DNA of 64,000 bases. Origin: an uncultured Treponema sp. GTDB taxonomy: Bacteria; Spirochaetota; Spirochaetia; Treponematales; Treponemataceae. A program made the position numbers and the translations under genes. The notes under the pieces were generated by a model. That model was not told the origin of the DNA. It saw nothing but the letters and a program-made list of their open reading frames with translations, and made no database searches. Positions 41,301-50,400 of the stretch are shown here, in pieces; positions within the stretch are counted from its first letter, which is position 1; every line of letters starts with the position of its first letter. Location: the NCBI GenBank assembly GCA_947166355.1, contig CAMVDX010000001.1, positions 248,001 through 312,000 on the forward strand, read 5' to 3'.

Positions 41301-44300
41301 AAGTTGAGTATCGTATTTCAAATGAAGATGTAGTTTCATGGAGAGAAATAACTCTTTCTGCTTCCGGGGATGCATCTATAACATTTAGTAAGGATGGAGA
41401 GCATAAACTGGAGTTCCGTGTAAAAGATAAAGAAAATTCTTACTGGTTTGATTGTGATTCAGACCACAAGATTTATCTTAAAGATTCGGCATCTCCTTCT
41501 AACACTTACGATACAGATCCTGCGTTCTACGTAAGGGTAGAAACAAAGCTTCCAAAACTGACACGAAAGGGTATTCAGTTCCTTTCACAGGCACAATATG
41601 ATGCGCTTGTGGAGGAGGGAACAGAACCTAATGCAACCGACCCAGACGCCGCCGGCTACACACCATGGGAAAATGGAAATCTTTATAGCTATGTTGTAGG
41701 CGGTGATGACAGAAAATACCTTAGAATAAAGGTTAAGGCAAGTGATGAAGGTACTGGAATTCACAACGTAAGAGTTACTGCGAATCTTGCAGGTGAGACT
41801 ATAGAGCAGCTTGAGTCTTCTACGGCAACAGATCCGACAACAGATCCAGATACTGACACTACTGACATTTATACACTTATCATCCCTTGTACTAAAGCGG
41901 GAGTTGAAAGAGAGAATATCAATCTTGTTGCGACTATAACTGCAGAAGATTGTACAAATGGAACTTCCGGCAAAACACGCTCTGAGTCTATTGCTTTTAA
42001 GGCAGATACAAAGGCTCCTGATATTATTATTTCATCTCCGGAACAGGCTAATTGGGCAGACTCTGAAACATATTTGAGTGGTACTGTTATTGCCGAAGGC
42101 CAGATTTCGGAAAGTGCAAAACGCTATTATGCAATTTCTCCAATTGCGGCTTCGCCAGACAGCTATACAGCTTCAACGGCTTTCAGTTACGTAAAGCTTA
42201 ACAGCAGTAATAATGAGGTTTCTGTAAATCTTCCGACAACAGATAAATCGGGTTCTGAAATCACTCCAGGAACTCCTTTGTATGAGCTTTGCCGCTATCA
42301 GCCAATGAACCCGAATAATCCAGATGAAATGCTCATGAGCTTCTATCTTCCATTTGATGGAAATACAGACAGCTCAAGTCTTGGTAGTCATTCAAATACT
42401 TTGAATACCTGGATTACAAACCTTGGTATTACAACAGCCCGTGATTTGAAAAGTCCGCGTAATCCTTTTGATGATGCAGTTAAATTATATCTGCATATTA
42501 AGGCAGTGGATTCTGCTGGAAACTCTAGTGAACAACATTATCCAATAATTCTTGAACCATTAGGAAGCCGCCCGAATGTAACTGTCGGATATCCTTCTGC
42601 TGCTCAGGCTGGTGGAACCAACAGACTTACACTTGGAGGTTCTCCATCTATAATTGGAACTGCAACAGGAACAAATGCTGTAGATTTTGTATGGCTTCAG
42701 GTAGATTGTAACTCAGATGGTAATTGGACCGCTGAAGATTTTAATATACTCAAGGAACTTAAAGATTCAGAAGACAAGTCTCTTTATGAGCTTGGCAGAA
42801 TGGACTCAAAACAGATTGTAACTGCAATTGAGGCTGGAAGTGATATAGATTTGTATGCAATTCGAGTTTCACTTTCTGGTTTGAACTGGGTACAGCAGAT
42901 TAACCGTGGCGGGGAGTTGAATCAGTCTGAGGGTGCTGCTTCTACAAAAGATGTAACTATCTGGGTTTATTCTACAGATGTTACAGGTTTAATAAGTGCA
43001 GTAGAACAGCGTAATCTTACTATAGACAGCCAGGCGCCGGTAATTAATGCAGATATTCAGCTGGTAAAATGGAATGCCGGTTATAATGCAAGTACTGGTG
43101 TATCGGTAGCATCGGATGGTACAGTTTCGTTTGTAAACGGAGCAGTTAGTGCCGTTCAGTCATATAACGACAACGAAAGAATTAAAGGCAAATGGTGTGT
43201 CGTTGGAAAAGTTACAGATGAAAGTGGAATCAAAACTGTTTCGTACAAAGTTAATGGTGGTACGTTAGTAAATGCAATCACTGACTCTCAAGAAGTTTAT
43301 ACAGGAACCGGAGCAAATGAAGGCGTTTATGTAAAAAGCTTTGCAGGTGTTACTGGAAATAATTATGTTTTCTGTTTGCCGGTTGGTGAAACTACAGAAG
43401 ACGCTGTAGGCCAGTATTCTGTAGAGTTTACTGCAACAGAAAATGAAGATTCAAATCCTAAATCTGCGGAAAGAACCTTTGTTGTTCACTATGATAATAA
43501 GGCTCCTGTTATTGAAACTGAGCTCTCAGGTTATTCAAGCGATGCTATTTCTGCGGACAATCCTCTTACAATTACAAACAGTAATGGTGTATTTACTTTT
43601 GGTGGAAAAGCTAAAGAAGATAAGGTTGGTACAATTGATCAGACTGGAATAGAAAGAATTGTTTTCTACTTTACAAGAAATATTACGGGGCAGGAAACAA
43701 AGCTTTTTGACCCGATGATTCGAAGCGGCAGAACTGGAAATGCGGTTGATTATTCTGCATTGTCACCTGAACAGGGACTGTATTGGAAATCTCTGACCGT
43801 TAATACTTCCGGTCACACAATTACAGTTTCAGGTGGAGCTGCTTCGGGGGCTTTCAATAATATTCACAAAGGCGGTCTTGTAAAGATATATGATGTTGTT
43901 TACCGAATTGCAGATGTTAATGCTGCTTCGGGAACTATTTCACTTTCTGAAAATGAAAATCTTATAACTGCAACTGGAATTACTGCTAAGCTTGCAATTG
44001 CAAATGTAGTTGATAATGCTACACGAGAAGGCGAAGGTACATCTCAGATAAGTGCAGATTATGGTTACGGTTATTATTCTAACGGAACTTATGATGACGG
44101 TGACCTTTTGATAGAAAGCTTAATTCAGGAAGGAACAACTTATACCTGGGAAGCAAATATAAATTCAAAGAATATCAGCGATGGCCCGGTAACTCTTCAT
44201 TATGTAATTTTTGATAAGGCTGGTAACTTTACTGCCGAGCAGACTTTTGCCTGTTTTGTTAAGAACAATCAGCCTCGTTTAGCAGGTGTAACTCTTGGTA

Positions 44301-47300
44301 CCGATCAGGATGGAAACGGTACTGTAGCTGATTCAGAAATGATTAGTTCATACTCAGGAGTTTATGCACGGGGATATAATGGAAAAAATAAGGTAAGTAC
44401 TTTTACAGTGCCTTCAAATGCTAAAAATGAAAGTGCTTCGGCAGTTCTTAAAATAAAGGGTAAGACTGTTATTAAACCTGAAATTGTCGGAGGTAACGGA
44501 ACAATCGGTTATACCTATTCCGTTGCTAAACGTAAGCTTGCTGCTGGTGTAGATGCTCGTGATGGTTGGGATACGCCTTACAAGACTCCTGTAACAAGTT
44601 CAAATATCAGAACTCTGGGAACTGGAACGGCAGATGATGATGAGCATACTGTTTCTCTTGAAGCAAGCGGTGGAATTGTAATAGATGTCAGGGACTTCCT
44701 TCAGAACGAAATTGTAGACGGCGTAAATCAGAAGTTTGCCTTTACAATCTGGGATTCAACTCCGGGCAGCAGTTACGGACAGAACAGTCAGAGTGCAGTT
44801 TTGAATGTAATTATGGATGTTGCATTGAATGACGAAATTCCTGCAAAGAACAAGATTGTTCCATTCTACTGGAAAGATTCTGAGAACAATTCTCTTTTAG
44901 ACGACAGCAGGGAAAAAGGTCATATAGAACTCAGTAAGGATTTGCCGGCTGACTTTACGGCAGGCGGAACTGGAATTAATTCGCGAAATCCAAAAGTTTC
45001 AGGAGCAATCAAGCTTGAAGGTATTGCTCAGGATGATACCTTACTCAGAACTCTTAAGGTTTATATTGATGATACGGAATATCAGATTGCAAGTTATTCT
45101 GAAGGAACCTGGACTCCTGGCTCTACCTCGTTAAGTACAAACGGCTGGAGTTCAGAAATTCGCGAAGCAACTTATGCAGAATTTATTGCAGCCGGATTTA
45201 TTACAGAAGAGGATATTCCTTTTGATAAAGAAGAAAACGACAGTGTTCCTTATACAAGTCAGGAATTTGGACATGTTGTTTACTGGACAATGAATATTGA
45301 TACCCAGGCTTTGAATATCAGGCCAAAAACTGGAATTGAGATTTCGGCTTCTGCGCAGGATATTGGAAGACCATATCTTGAAGGAAGTGGTGACACTGCA
45401 ACTGTAAACTATGCTCCAAACGACTTTAAGTTTAATGGTGACAGCGATGCAACACTTGAGGCAGTTTTGCAGACAGGTGGAAACAATGGCAGCGCTGCTC
45501 ATACTTGTAAGTATACAATTGATGTAGTTCCGTATATCACAAAGATAATTACCAGACTTTCTAAGAAGTCTACAAAGGATGATACTTCTGAATATGACAG
45601 AACTGCACTTGGACATTACCCTGTTGCAAGCACAGAAACAATTAAGATAGAAGGCTTTAATCTTACAGGCAGCAGTTCTTCGACAATTAAGTTTACCTCA
45701 AATGATGATAATGCTGCTGAAGTTACTTATACAGCTGCGGTTGCAGAAAACGGGTTTGCTATTCCTGCAAATGCGAAGTCTGGTAAACTTAGCATTGTGG
45801 TTGATGGTGTTGAATCATTAAATAACAGCAACAACAATGACGCAAGAGGAAGCTATACTAAGGCTAAACCAGCTATTGAAGACTTTGGAGAAGATGATAC
45901 TCATGAAATATTCAATAACTTTTACAACTGCAAGCCTAACGAAACTAATAACTACATTCTTACAGATGATGTAGAGCTTGATATCTGGGAATTCAATTCA
46001 AAATGTGCTGTTGCAAATCCTGCAGGCCGTGTTGATGAACCTATTCTTAAGATTAATCCTAAGACAGGGATTATGGGGTTTGCTTTCCTCAGTGGTTCAA
46101 TGTATTTTGCAGCCCCTAGTGGCCAATATAATTCTTATACAGATTTAGGCGGAACTGGAAGTACTGGAGATTTCCGTTCGACTGCAGCCCTTACTTATGA
46201 CTATAGAGGCTGGTCATACTTTATGGAAGCCGGTGGTAATGAAGGTGACCGTGTAAGATTCCGTGTTAGAGATGTCGGTGGAAATGAGAAATGGGCTTTA
46301 AACTTTGAATTTATTAATCAGACAGGAACTCGTGCTTCAGATAACACTGGAAGTAATGTCAATTTGCGTTACAAGGTAAGAAGTCCTTCTATTGCAACTT
46401 CTCCTGCTACAGATTCTAATGGAACAGCTAATGCTAATCTTTATATGGCATATTATGACAGTTATAACGATGAAATCCGCTTTATGAGTGGAGAGGGCAA
46501 TGCTGCTAAGAATTTATTTACTGCCAGAGCCAGAGCAAATTATACCTGTAAAAATACTCAGGTAATTGCAACTGATGCAACTAAAAATCTACCTTCTGGA
46601 GCTGCTTATCAGTATACAGGCAATCCTCTTGGTGGCGCTGGTGAATTTGTATGTATTGATGTAATTCCTGCAGGTACTACCGTTAATGGTGCAGAACTTG
46701 CAAAGGATGTTGTAGTTATTGTCTGGTACGAAACTGCAACAGGCAATCTCTTGTATTCATATAATACAAATCCAAGAGATATTTCATGGAGAAGTGCTAA
46801 TACTTCAATTAATGAACATTACCGTGGTTTGAACAGCCAGAACTGGGCACCTGCAAAGAAAATCTTTACGGGCTGTGGTCAGTACTGTAAGGTTGCGGTA
46901 GACGGTAAAGGAGGAATTCATATTGCAGGTTATGATGCTACTTCTGGTGATTTGCGTTATGCATATTTATCTTCGTATGGCGCAGCATCTTCTTACAACG
47001 AAGATACAATGTCATATATAGTTGATTCTTCTGGAAATGCAGGTGCACATCTTACTCTTGATGTAGCTCTGGTTGATGGAAATCCTCTTCCATATATTTC
47101 ATATATTGGAGCAAATATTCCAAAGCTTGCATATCTGAAGGAGCCGCTTACAAGTACAAGTCTTGCGGCCGGAACTTCAAGCGATATGTTTACAGGGGCT
47201 TGGGAAGTTACTTATATTCCTACAACAAGGAATGTTCCGGATATGGATGCCAAGAAATTAAATAATAATCTTGACAACCGAATTAATGTTGCAGTCTGGA

Positions 47301-47485
47301 AGAAAACGGAAGGCGGCATAAACGGCATTCTGGATAATTCTGTTACCGAAACAACAACTTATCCTACAGCAGCCGACAAAACTAGTGGAAGATGCTGGGG
47401 TAATGGAACAGCCAATCCAGTTCTGGCATATTCAATATTATACGATACTGCAAACGACAGTATCGAATCTGCACAAAAGAGATAA
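35315..47485 (+). CDS. Giant Ig-like-domain lipoprotein 1 (4056 aa)
   Basis: A huge predicted surface or periplasmic lipoprotein. The signal has a basic n-region (KWKRR) and lipobox IFSC (C31), followed by the family signature EVGLGTAVD. Most of the chain is a string of Ig-like/fibronectin-like beta domains, their borders marked by a recurring (V/I/Y)DNxxP motif: IDNTAPILIV, VDNKSPDLFI, IDNGAPGFGN, VDRTRPVLDV, MDNETPVIST, IDSQAPVINA, YDNKAPVIET and others, at least twelve. Near residue 3400 is a TIG-like segment (ETIKIEGFNLTG), then a C-terminal region with propeller-like repeats (GGIHIAGYDATSGDLRYAYL, VVVIVWYETATGNLLYSYN). The start is probably TTG 35315 with GGAG 7 nt upstream; ATG 35321 is an alternative. 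The paralogue follows 11 nt downstream. Function unknown; adhesion is an inference. Confidence 0.85.
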   Translation: MRMGNYMCFGKWKRRAVIALCLSGIISIFSCEVGLGTAVDVAAPTVGITYPPENAVIRDTFIAAGECNDDMKISSVEVSVIHPESNTTYGPYEAEVSEDGTTWSVRLNAFNAINSESSFDNYKQWEYPDGNYLISAVAYDTENKESPIATSPVSIDNTAPILIVSKPIAIGSEAATIYGSSFKLSGDIAEEHGTSKLTLYYRPYDNNTNSFTGTVNHLEITNSDELNAMSSSNPLVIAQFEKNGNLTEQHSRYVQLYGGTADDVDRYYYCGFQLEDTARLYQNPGDSGSGEGNKTQEYYLLGKDFQDNLAVNYSLTAQKLMNILRGLSDDYSAGEISSIKDILSRTGNFASSSALVSGVDDASAQSQSSKISLNPHNNPTWSLGEYGVPNENNQFNPYIAGSSLVLTVNAGRDASFPDPKTVTVDLYDLGETDSSLDGKTPIHLIGPEGIVAKSWDESADDSTKNYTFVFDVDSIYEKDHLYQMVVNGSDRNKTNLEPKNGGRYIFRFAASNSIPKVTITEPRDEITYGTEVNTNGVIIKGIINTDAVSLHPETKVYVSRLDISDVKNVIPVDLSVGNFDTTVLSVTEDPEVHHKYYFEIKLTAKSGFTFVPATESKYFYLATVQAKDRNGVTGEKILKFYVDNKSPDLFINTPVPVTGTASDGTAVVNGNITISGTASDSGIQGSGLKSLSYRILEGSDAAAVVKREGTLPLNESWSFELPTQELINPDQSVTSATRYTIEVTAADIFDNVKTVTKSIDVNQSTDRPSVSFSNADETVTAAPEAANINMFGTLSNNKLYATFTDDDGLSLVKVEYQKVSPEPGVRTELTPATALTAGAKSYNAEYTLPAEQGEYRIYVEVRDNKGETNNFIASENFYITIDNGAPGFGNVTVSPEKSSAGYYQGSKAANPAQNQEAQPKYITVSGAITDGNGLHPVYGFTVKHYKKITQGEHAGEWEDTDEIPVDPANPIIKPASNITAAPAITPATSATFTDNITLASTDGEYKVVYTAKDKYLQTSTYSFEYKVDVTTPAIEGSQIGSCQITGSDMRETIGWIKENNVNILTWVNDAGSGIASVSYSLDNGTTWQDMTHSVSEDIPQADGSKKEKWIASVQFIDGAEKSLKLRVKDSVGNETNQSITIKVDRTRPVLDVKWYQLSDGTTASSYFDPSGIAYVNSANGKDLIIYANYTDTSDTYQTDNSGINAPEFKIGSNTVTLSSITYYKKAFTEKDSDHLNAVMSTENTLLYDSANPVNANQIKSFKAVIPHSAFANAAVTVSGSDRAGNEIENNHRTIITLVNDTEPPTIGTPNISTYKASDGTYYLRRVEGEKLTISGTSTDEQSNIDKTVITITGQQHSTTDTRESTNTAWSFDDIDLNGWDESSVSIVVTAYDRAGNSTSLPAITLKFDENKPAVLTGVPDRYPTGYNSSNSNLPEASDPDDVSNPYISDYTLRGTPAWKYKNITIGTGTSKGKYGDTTYGRESSIELGITYIGEEGGSGVSKIEYKMLASDVVPDSLKDTKTGNVAELPSEISESVWTKTGEFAVTTGTYKHSEYNSTNERYEETGDPINCFKGSATIAGFKSTTDGTPNLLYVRATDNCGNESDWFVLLIQMDNETPVISTDTTNPISLLTNGKSTLPTLKGTVSEGDNSSGLKAIRVLIDGKLVIDGNFTWTPKAFTPNYNSAKDAPLTSVEVTKLDDTTWPEDSSTNWTGWSSAENQIFNEAWKVKFVNDYGTLTYCGYTDETKAHRCSFKDAAAYATWELTLTPQVGSWFSENKSQISLEVEDWADDSAGNGNKANVQICTFDIDLQNPSVSISSPVGDSTGPLNGKQFIKGSVTENHTAEKVKIYYSTAATPPRYLSDWTALEVEGEAVELTENLYSFNAVEYNFNNFIAQNASSGTVHILAYVTDKAGNANVYDPADPDDPDDLGVAADQIVDGANRGKAYETYTVDKNSDRPVVKITNASITTNTQGSPLQLNSSTVYFTVSDDDGVDKVEYRISNEDVVSWREITLSASGDASITFSKDGEHKLEFRVKDKENSYWFDCDSDHKIYLKDSASPSNTYDTDPAFYVRVETKLPKLTRKGIQFLSQAQYDALVEEGTEPNATDPDAAGYTPWENGNLYSYVVGGDDRKYLRIKVKASDEGTGIHNVRVTANLAGETIEQLESSTATDPTTDPDTDTTDIYTLIIPCTKAGVERENINLVATITAEDCTNGTSGKTRSESIAFKADTKAPDIIISSPEQANWADSETYLSGTVIAEGQISESAKRYYAISPIAASPDSYTASTAFSYVKLNSSNNEVSVNLPTTDKSGSEITPGTPLYELCRYQPMNPNNPDEMLMSFYLPFDGNTDSSSLGSHSNTLNTWITNLGITTARDLKSPRNPFDDAVKLYLHIKAVDSAGNSSEQHYPIILEPLGSRPNVTVGYPSAAQAGGTNRLTLGGSPSIIGTATGTNAVDFVWLQVDCNSDGNWTAEDFNILKELKDSEDKSLYELGRMDSKQIVTAIEAGSDIDLYAIRVSLSGLNWVQQINRGGELNQSEGAASTKDVTIWVYSTDVTGLISAVEQRNLTIDSQAPVINADIQLVKWNAGYNASTGVSVASDGTVSFVNGAVSAVQSYNDNERIKGKWCVVGKVTDESGIKTVSYKVNGGTLVNAITDSQEVYTGTGANEGVYVKSFAGVTGNNYVFCLPVGETTEDAVGQYSVEFTATENEDSNPKSAERTFVVHYDNKAPVIETELSGYSSDAISADNPLTITNSNGVFTFGGKAKEDKVGTIDQTGIERIVFYFTRNITGQETKLFDPMIRSGRTGNAVDYSALSPEQGLYWKSLTVNTSGHTITVSGGAASGAFNNIHKGGLVKIYDVVYRIADVNAASGTISLSENENLITATGITAKLAIANVVDNATREGEGTSQISADYGYGYYSNGTYDDGDLLIESLIQEGTTYTWEANINSKNISDGPVTLHYVIFDKAGNFTAEQTFACFVKNNQPRLAGVTLGTDQDGNGTVADSEMISSYSGVYARGYNGKNKVSTFTVPSNAKNESASAVLKIKGKTVIKPEIVGGNGTIGYTYSVAKRKLAAGVDARDGWDTPYKTPVTSSNIRTLGTGTADDDEHTVSLEASGGIVIDVRDFLQNEIVDGVNQKFAFTIWDSTPGSSYGQNSQSAVLNVIMDVALNDEIPAKNKIVPFYWKDSENNSLLDDSREKGHIELSKDLPADFTAGGTGINSRNPKVSGAIKLEGIAQDDTLLRTLKVYIDDTEYQIASYSEGTWTPGSTSLSTNGWSSEIREATYAEFIAAGFITEEDIPFDKEENDSVPYTSQEFGHVVYWTMNIDTQALNIRPKTGIEISASAQDIGRPYLEGSGDTATVNYAPNDFKFNGDSDATLEAVLQTGGNNGSAAHTCKYTIDVVPYITKIITRLSKKSTKDDTSEYDRTALGHYPVASTETIKIEGFNLTGSSSSTIKFTSNDDNAAEVTYTAAVAENGFAIPANAKSGKLSIVVDGVESLNNSNNNDARGSYTKAKPAIEDFGEDDTHEIFNNFYNCKPNETNNYILTDDVELDIWEFNSKCAVANPAGRVDEPILKINPKTGIMGFAFLSGSMYFAAPSGQYNSYTDLGGTGSTGDFRSTAALTYDYRGWSYFMEAGGNEGDRVRFRVRDVGGNEKWALNFEFINQTGTRASDNTGSNVNLRYKVRSPSIATSPATDSNGTANANLYMAYYDSYNDEIRFMSGEGNAAKNLFTARARANYTCKNTQVIATDATKNLPSGAAYQYTGNPLGGAGEFVCIDVIPAGTTVNGAELAKDVVVIVWYETATGNLLYSYNTNPRDISWRSANTSINEHYRGLNSQNWAPAKKIFTGCGQYCKVAVDGKGGIHIAGYDATSGDLRYAYLSSYGAASSYNEDTMSYIVDSSGNAGAHLTLDVALVDGNPLPYISYIGANIPKLAYLKEPLTSTSLAAGTSSDMFTGAWEVTYIPTTRNVPDMDAKKLNNNLDNRINVAVWKKTEGGINGILDNSVTETTTYPTAADKTSGRCWGNGTANPVLAYSILYDTANDSIESAQKR

Positions 47486-47496
47486 GGAGGTAAAGC

Positions 47497-50400
47497 ATGA
47501 TGAAAAAGACATTTTTGAAATCACTAACTGTTTTATCAGCCTCCTTTATTCTTTTACTTACAGGCTCATGTTCAGTTGGTCTTGGTTCTGCGGTAGATAC
47601 AGATGCACCTACGATAGATATTTCTTATCCTCCTAAAAATGCAATTATCCGTGAATCTTTTATTGCATCTGGACTTTGTGATGATGATATTGGTCTTGAT
47701 TATATTGAAGTTACTGTTACAAATACAGAAACAAGAAAGGTATACGGTCCTTATGAAGCAACACTTAGCGAAGATGAAGACAGCTGGAGTATAGAACTTA
47801 ACCAGAGGGCAGAAGGAGAATTTGATGTCTATAATGCCTATATGCAGTGGGAATATCCAGACGGCTATTATATTATTTCTGCTATAGCCTACGATAAGAG
47901 CGGAAGAGTTTCTCAGGAAACTTCGCTTCCTGTAAGCATAGATAATACGGCGCCTGTTCTGCTTGTAAGTAAACCTCTTGCGGTAGGTACAGAAAACGCT
48001 TCGACTTACGGCCGTAATCTCAATATCATTGGTGATATTTCTGAAGAGCATGAAACAACAAAGCTTACTCTCAACTATAAAGAGTTTAATGAAAACGCAA
48101 ATTCCTTTGTAGATTCAGAAGTGCGTACTCTTGAAATAAGCGGTTTTGGAACAATGTCTTCTGATAATCCTCTTACAATCGCAAAATTTGATGAGAGTAC
48201 GGCAGAAGCAGCTTCTTCCATTCTTACAAATAACTATAGAACAATTTATGGTCAGGCTGTTGATGTAAGACAGTCTAATCAGAAAAACTACTATTGTGGT
48301 TTCCTTCTTGAAGATAATGCAAGAGTTTACAGAACGTCAGGTGATTCTGGAGTAGAGCCTGGAAACCAGACAACTCAGTATTATATTTTAAGCGATGTTT
48401 ATAATGAAGCTCTGTTTAGTGATTCAACTTATTCTTTGAATGCGCGAAACTTAATGCTTCTTTTAAACGGTCAGTCTTCTTATTCCGGGGAGCAGATTTC
48501 TTCAATTGTGAATATTCTTAAAGAAACCGGAAACTCAGCTTCAAGTACAGAGCTTGAATCAGATAAATCTTCAAAATTTTCGATAGACCCAAAAAATAAT
48601 CCTCTCTGGTCAATTACTAATTTTAATTTTCATGACGGTACTTTTGGTGAATATGACCTTGGCGCGGCTATTCCTCTTGTATTAAAGGTTGGCGGCGATG
48701 GTATTGAAATAGACAAGAGTTCGCTGGCAGTTGAACTTTATCATCTTGGTTATGATGAAACTCCGGGTGAAATTACTGCTGACACTCCACATCTTACACT
48801 TATAAGAAAAGGCGAGTATACAGAAGACCTGTTACGAGAACGTGTAAATCAGCCTGATGCTTTGCTTGCTTTTACTTCTACAGATATTGGAATTAAGATT
48901 AATCATTTTTATGAATTCGTAGTAACCGGTAATGATGTTTCTGGAAACTCAATTGAAAGTGAAAATGGTTTAAGATTTGGTTTTAAACGAAAATCAACTT
49001 ATACAGATCCTAGATTTATATTTACCAGCGATTCTGAAAGCTTTGAAGAAAATGCATTTTATAGTGGTGCGCAAATAAATAATTCTGGAATTACAATTAA
49101 GGGTTCAATTATTACCGGTCATGAAGAAGTAGAAATTGAATCACCAGAAAAAATCCGTATTTCTGGAATAAGCATTACAGACACTTTTGATTCCTCAAGA
49201 GTGGTTCTGGCAAGCGACAGTGATAATTCGGCAGAAGTAAAATACAGATATGAAATCACAAATCTTATAAAAACTTATGATGGCGATGAAGCAAATGGAA
49301 AAACTTACAGCTTTACTGCAAGAATTTATCCAAAGGATAATACTTCTGTTCTTGCACCGCTAACTCCGTCTGCTTATAAATATAAGGTTGGTTTTATTGC
49401 AGAAGACAGCCTGCATGCCAAGAACGAAGTAAATGAATTTGAATTCAAGGTAGATAATAAGAATCCTGAACTCCCGGTAAGCGATATTGTAATTACGCCG
49501 GTTGTAAATCAGAATGGAACGAATTATGTAAATGGAATTGTAATCGTCTCGGGTAGTGTTTCTGATACTGGCAGCGGATTTAACAATCTGAAGTGGAAAA
49601 TTAATGATGGAGCTGAGACTACAGTTTCTGATGCAGGTTCAACCTGGAGATTCTCTGTAGATACTACTCAGTATCCTGATAATACTTCTCCTTCTTTAAC
49701 TTTTATCGTAACAGATAATGTTGGAAACAGAAGTACAGCGACATATCCGATTAATATTAATCAGGCTACAGATAATCCTGTAATCAGCTTTACAAATAAT
49801 ATAGATGCCGAAGGTAAAGACGTTATATTTACAAATAACAATAAGGTTCTTGTGGGAAGCGTGACAGATGATGATGGTCTTGCAGCGGTGGTTGCAACTC
49901 TTGATGGCACTGCTGTAGACGCAGGAACTGTGACTGCTGGAAGTACTTCTCACGGTCTCAAGATTACTCTGCCAGAAACAGAAGGAGAATATGATATTTC
50001 TGTAACGGCTACCGACAGTCCTACAAGACATTTAAACAGCTCAACTTCGCCTGCTGCAAAAAATACTGTAAGCAATGTAAGAGTAAAAGTAGATAACGGT
50101 GCCCCAGAATTAACAATAACTTCTTCTAACAATTCTACAGCGGCAACGTACTATCAGAATGCCCAGACTGTAACAGGAACTGTAAAAGACGGAAGTGGCG
50201 TAGTAACAATTACAAGAGTAATTAAGAAAATTGAGAACGGCAGTGAAACTCCAGTTGGCGAACCTGCAGTTATAACAGCTGGCACTGGAACTGCCGACGA
50301 AATCAAAGCTCAGATAATTGCCGGTACTGCGGCGTGGACAGACAATGCAGACAGTATTAATCAAATTGTTAATCAAAGCGGAACTTATAAAATCGTTTAT

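Noticed and set aside
47385..47636. Short plus-strand frame bridging giants 1 and 2
   Set aside because: It overlaps both giant genes in another frame and lacks a ribosome site.
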